From: Dokdonella_A sp044227025
Lineage (GTDB): Bacteria > Pseudomonadota > Gammaproteobacteria > Xanthomonadales > Rhodanobacteraceae
Direction of reading: 5' to 3'
Assembly (NCBI RefSeq): GCF_044227025.1
Contig: NZ_JBGAFX010000002.1
Span: 700,772 to 764,771 of the forward strand
Length of the DNA: 64,000 bases
Shown here: positions 61,501 through 64,000 of the stretch, piece after piece
Layout of the letters: each line of letters opens with the position of its first letter
Numbering within the stretch: position 1 is the first letter of the stretch
The notes under the pieces: model-generated
What the model saw: only the letters and a program-made list of their open reading frames with translations
What the model was told of the DNA's origin: nothing
The model's database searches: none
Translations under genes and position numbers: made by a program

Positions 61501-64000
61501 TTCGCGCTGGGGTTGTCGACGGTCTTGGTCAACGCGATGTCCGCCGCGGCGCCGATCGTGGTGGTCGCGCTGGACGTGTTGTTGCCCGCGTCCGGATCGG
61601 GGACGCCCGCCGGCGAGGTGACACTGGCGGTGTTGGTCAGCGACTGGGCACCGAACGGCGCGAGTCCGCTGATCGTGATCGTGACCGATCCGCCTGCCGG
61701 CAAGGTCGGCACATCGCCCGACACCGCGTTGCCGACCACGGTCGGCGCCGCGCAGGCTGCGCCCCCGGTCGGCGTGCCGCAGGTCGCCGTGACCGAGGTG
61801 ATTGCCGCCGGCACCGCATCCGCGTAGGTCGCACCATTCGCGGCGCTCGGGCCGGCATTGGCGATCAGCAACGTGTAGCTGATCGTCGCACCGGACGCGA
61901 CCGTCGCCGGACCACTCTTGGTGATCGACAGGTCCGCCGACGCACCGACCGAGGTGGTCACGCTGTCGCTGTTGTTCGCGGGCACCGGATCGGTCACGCC
62001 GCTCGGTGCGTTCGCGCTCGCCGTGTTGGTCAGCGAGGTTGGATCCGCCGGCGCGGTACCACCGATCGTGAAGGTTACGCTGCCGTTCGCCGGCAGGGTC
62101 GTGATCGTGCTCGTGACCGCATTGCCCGCGACGTTCACCGCGCCGCAGCTCGCGCCGCCGGTCGGCGTGCCGCAGCTCGCCGTGACCGCGGTGATGCCGG
62201 CCGGAACCGGATCGGAGAACGCGGTGCCGTCGGCATTGCTCGGGCCGTGGTTGGTGACGGTCACGGTGTAGGTGACCGCCGCCGCTGCCGTCATGCTTGC
62301 CGGGCCGCTCTTCTGCACTTCGATGTCCGCCGTCGCCGACAGTGTGTCGGTGTCGGTCGCGCTGTTGTTGCCGGGCACCGGATCGGTCACGCCGGCCGGC
62401 GTCGCAACCGTCGCCGTGTTCGACAACGTGCCGCTTGCGCTCGTGCTGAGCGTGCCGCTGACGATGAACGTCACCGAGGCACCCGACGGCAGGTTCACGG
62501 TCGCGTTGATGTTGCCGCTGCCGCTCGCCGGGCACGTGCCGCCGCCCGCGCCGACGCACGTCCACGTCGCACCGGTGATCGTCGCCGGCAACGTGTCGGC
62601 GACGGTCGCACCCGTCGCATCGCTCGGACCGGCGTTGCTAACGGTGATCGTGTAGGTCACCGCATTGCCGGGCGTCGCCGATGCGACGCCGTCGGTCTTG
62701 GTGATCGACAGGTCCGCATTCGGCGTCAGCGTGTCCGTATCGGTCGCGCTGTTGTCGGCGGGCGTCGGATCCGTGACGCCGGCCGGTGCGGTCACCGTGG
62801 CCGTGTTCGACAACGTGCCGGTCGCGCTCGCGCTGATGGTGCCGCTCACGGTGAACGTCACGCTTCCACCCGACGGCAGGTTGACCGTCGCGTTGATGTT
62901 GCCGCTGCCGCTCGCGGGGCACGTGCCGCCGCCAGCGCCGATGCAGGTCCACGTCGCGCCGCTGATCGTCGCCGGCAACGTGTCGGCGACGGTCGCGCCG
63001 GTCGCATTGCTCGGGCCCGCGTTGCTCGCGGTGATCGTGTACGTGATCGCACTGCCCGGCGTTGCCGTGGTCGCACCGTCGGACTTCGTGATCAGCAGAT
63101 CGGCACTCGGGCTCAGCGTGTCGGTATCGGTCGCGCTGTTGTTGCCCGGAACCGGATCCGTCACGCCGGCTGGCGCGGCAATCGTCGCCGTGTTCGACAA
63201 GGTCCCGGTTGCGCCCGCGCTGATCGTGCCCGTGACGACGAACGTCACCGAACCGCCCGATGGCAGGTTGACGGTCGCATTGATGTTGCCGTTGCCCGAC
63301 GCCGGGCAGGTGCCGCCGCCCGTGCCCGTGCAGGTCCACGTCGCGCCGCTGATCGTCACCGGCAGCGTGTCCGCCACGGTCGCGCCGATCGCGTTGCTCG
63401 GGCCCGCGTTGCTCGCGGTGATCGTGTAGGTGATCGGTGCACCCGGCGTCGCGGTCGCGCTGCCGTCGGTCTTGGTGATCGACAGGTCCGCACTCGCGAT
63501 CGGCGTGACCACCACGCTCGCGCTGTTGTTGCCCGGGTTCGGATCGGTCTGGTCGATCGCCGACAGGCTCGCCGTGTTCGTGAACCCGCTGTCGGTGTCC
63601 ACGTCCGCCACGATCGTCAACGTCGCCGTCGCACCCGCGCCACTCGCCGCGAGGTTGCCCACCGTCCACGTGCCCGTGCCCGTGTTGTATGCCCCCTGGC
63701 TCGGCGTCGCCGATACGAAGCTCAAGCCCGCCGGCAGCACGTCGCTGAGCGCCACGCCCGTCGCCGCACTCGGTCCGTTGTTCGTCGCCGTGATCGTGAA
63801 CGTCACCTGGTCGCCGCGGATCGGGTTCGCGTTGTCCACGCCCTTCAGCACCTGGATGTCCGCCGACTGGCCGTTCAGCGTCACGCCGCCCGTGTTGTTC
63901 GTCGTGTTCGGGTCGTGCTCGTCCGCATCCACCGTCGCCGTGTTCGTGATGTCGCCCGGCAGCGTCACCGTCGCCGTGATCTGCAAAGTCACGCTGTTGC
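58503..64000 (-). CDS. Giant DUF11-repeat surface protein with IPTL-CTERM-like C-terminus, N-terminus beyond window
   Basis: At least 1,830 residues, open at the right edge. It is built from about 14 complete DUF11 repeats plus part of another, each opening with a motif such as ADLSITKTDG or ADLAVAKGGP and closing with PxPNNNSA-type ends. Repeat length is 120-130 residues. Three in a row (about 62330-63490) are nearly identical, with a 387-bp period. The C-terminus is VPVDSRWMLLLMAFTLMLVG followed by APLARRRR: a short motif, a membrane helix and a basic end, as in IPTL-CTERM sorting signals, although the IPTL box itself is altered to VPVD. Expected to be exported, anchored or processed, and extended from the surface. 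Confidence 0.88.
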   Translation of the reverse strand, partial: NSVTLQITATVTLPGDITNTATVDADEHDPNTTNNTGGVTLNGQSADIQVLKGVDNANPIRGDQVTFTITATNNGPSAATGVALSDVLPAGLSFVSATPSQGAYNTGTGTWTVGNLAASGAGATATLTIVADVDTDSGFTNTASLSAIDQTDPNPGNNSASVVVTPIASADLSITKTDGSATATPGAPITYTITASNAGPSNAIGATVADTLPVTISGATWTCTGTGGGTCPASGNGNINATVNLPSGGSVTFVVTGTISAGATGTLSNTATIAAPAGVTDPVPGNNSATDTDTLSPSADLLITKSDGATTATPGSAITYTITASNAGPSNATGATVADTLPATISGATWTCIGAGGGTCPASGSGNINATVNLPSGGSVTFTVSGTISASATGTLSNTATVTAPAGVTDPTPADNSATDTDTLTPNADLSITKTDGVASATPGNAVTYTITVSNAGPSDATGATVADTLPATITGATWTCVGAGGGTCPASGSGNINATVNLPSGASVTFIVSGTLSTSASGTLSNTATVATPAGVTDPVPGNNSATDTDTLSATADIEVQKSGPASMTAAAAVTYTVTVTNHGPSNADGTAFSDPVPAGITAVTASCGTPTGGASCGAVNVAGNAVTSTITTLPANGSVTFTIGGTAPADPTSLTNTASANAPSGVTDPVPANNSDSVTTSVGASADLSITKSGPATVASGATISYTLLIANAGPSAANGATYADAVPAAITSVTATCGTPTGGAACAAPTVVGNAVSGDVPTLPAGGSVTITISGLAPFGAQSLTNTASVTSPAGVPDPDAGNNTSSATTTIGAAADIALTKTVDNPSANNGDAVTFTITASNLGPNDASGVAITDNLPFGLGFVSATPSQGTYAPASGLWTLGALANGDTATLTIVAIVQQPGGLTNTVAVSGSDQPDPVTSNNNAGASVNAGATADIAVAKTVDNATPNVGDTVTYTILASNEGPDNATGVEITDNLPAGVTLVTATPSQGSFDSGSGVWIVGALANGASATLTLSVTVNQPGAILNVATITREDQFDPVSANNQAGTTINGQEADLAVTKTADNASPNVGDDVTFSVTIHNNGPSDATNVALADALPAGLSLVSATPSQGSYSGTTGIWNVGTLTAGGSSSTATLTIVANVTAAGGMTNTAAVSASDQTDPNSANNSASVSLNGNPLADLAVAKGGPATVTPGNDVVYSIIVSNNGPSAATNVVVSDATPAGLVFVGNAGACTGAYPCTIASIASGASVTITSTYNVPAAYAGANPIVNIASAASEVPDPDSSNNQGSANTNVGPGNADLAIVKTGPAAVASGGAIAYVLTITNNGPSPANGAAYTDVVPATITVISASCGGEAGGAACVTQPTVSGNTVGGLIGSLPSGGSVQVTINGTAPTGPATLTNTATIAPPAGIVDPVGTNDSSSVDTTVSAASADLAVEKLGPATAVPGANITYTITVTNNGPDTALNTVLTDPTPAGLTFVSASLPCGGGFPCTIGDFPSGASTIISVTYAVDAAVTGSVQNIATVGSDTPDPNVGDNTSTVTTPIVPAVTAADLSIVKSGPTSITAGGDVVYTLVVTNNGPDPAANVVVSDPTPAGLVFVGNAGACASAYPCSIGALANGATATITSTYTVPAGYAGANPIVNNAAVGSDTPDPNGSDNVSSVSTTVIVPTLSADLSIVKSGPATATAGTTVTYTIVVANNGPDAVPDAVLTDPTPAGLNFISASAPCAGGFPCTLAPLPNGGSTTVTVMYLVVPTFTGTIANVASVASSSVPDPTPNNNSVTATTVVAGIPGAPVRTVPVDSRWMLLLMAFTLMLVGAPLARRRR

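Noticed and set aside
58503..64000. Regular repeats that could suggest a CRISPR array
   Set aside because: Period of about 387 bp in an open reading frame encoding DUF11 domains; no short conserved repeat with unique spacers.

Overview
The window is high-GC DNA with dense coding on both strands. Gene content and order point to a gammaproteobacterium of the Lysobacterales (Xanthomonadales), probably the Rhodanobacteraceae side. The strongest sign is the block pyrG-kdsA-eno-ftsB-ispD-ispF-truD-surE-pcm-yqaA-nlpD-rpoS, all on the minus strand, which is the order seen in xanthomonads. Other signs are the rlmE-ftsH-folP neighbourhood, a complete succinate dehydrogenase operon, and many REP-like palindromes in the gaps. 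All identifications come from reading the translations; no database search was run.

Layout. 1-2825: fabH (cut by the window edge), rpmF, yceD, and divergent maf. 2826-9925: an SDH operon (SDHAF4-like, sdhC, sdhD, sdhA, a small membrane protein, sdhB) running into MAPEG, membrane-SRPBCC, sdhE and ygfX genes, with ygfZ divergent. 9926-17382: a candidate structured RNA with a terminator, a SleB-type hydrolase, a glycine-zipper lipoprotein, mgtE, a frameshifted CadC-like TPR regulator, a decayed folP fragment and a secreted protein. 17558-25778: folP, a subtilisin-like protease, ftsH, rlmE, yhbY, an Mth938-type gene, a BON-domain gene. 25828-38566: rpoS to pyrG, interrupted by an Smr gene, a small lipoprotein and a TIMP/netrin-like secreted protein. 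38862-52955: secreted beta-helix proteins and a metzincin-type protease, alternating with an MFS exporter, pta-like/ackA and parE.

53123-57505 is different: small, less GC-rich genes on one strand, separated by sites with attC (59-base element) architecture. One of these sites is split by an IS110/IS1111-type insertion sequence. It reads as an integron cassette array with no integrase in the window (CALIN). After it come alkB and a very large DUF11-repeat surface protein that runs off the right edge.

Two things deserve most attention. First, the cassette array with its attC-targeted IS. Second, six unrelated secreted proteins in 37 kb share a short C-terminal tail (aliphatic-aliphatic-F/L-x-D/N-G/D/S-F-acidic), which may be a sorting or secretion signal. 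The giant DUF11 protein instead ends in an IPTL-CTERM-like tail, so two different C-terminal signals may operate in this cell.
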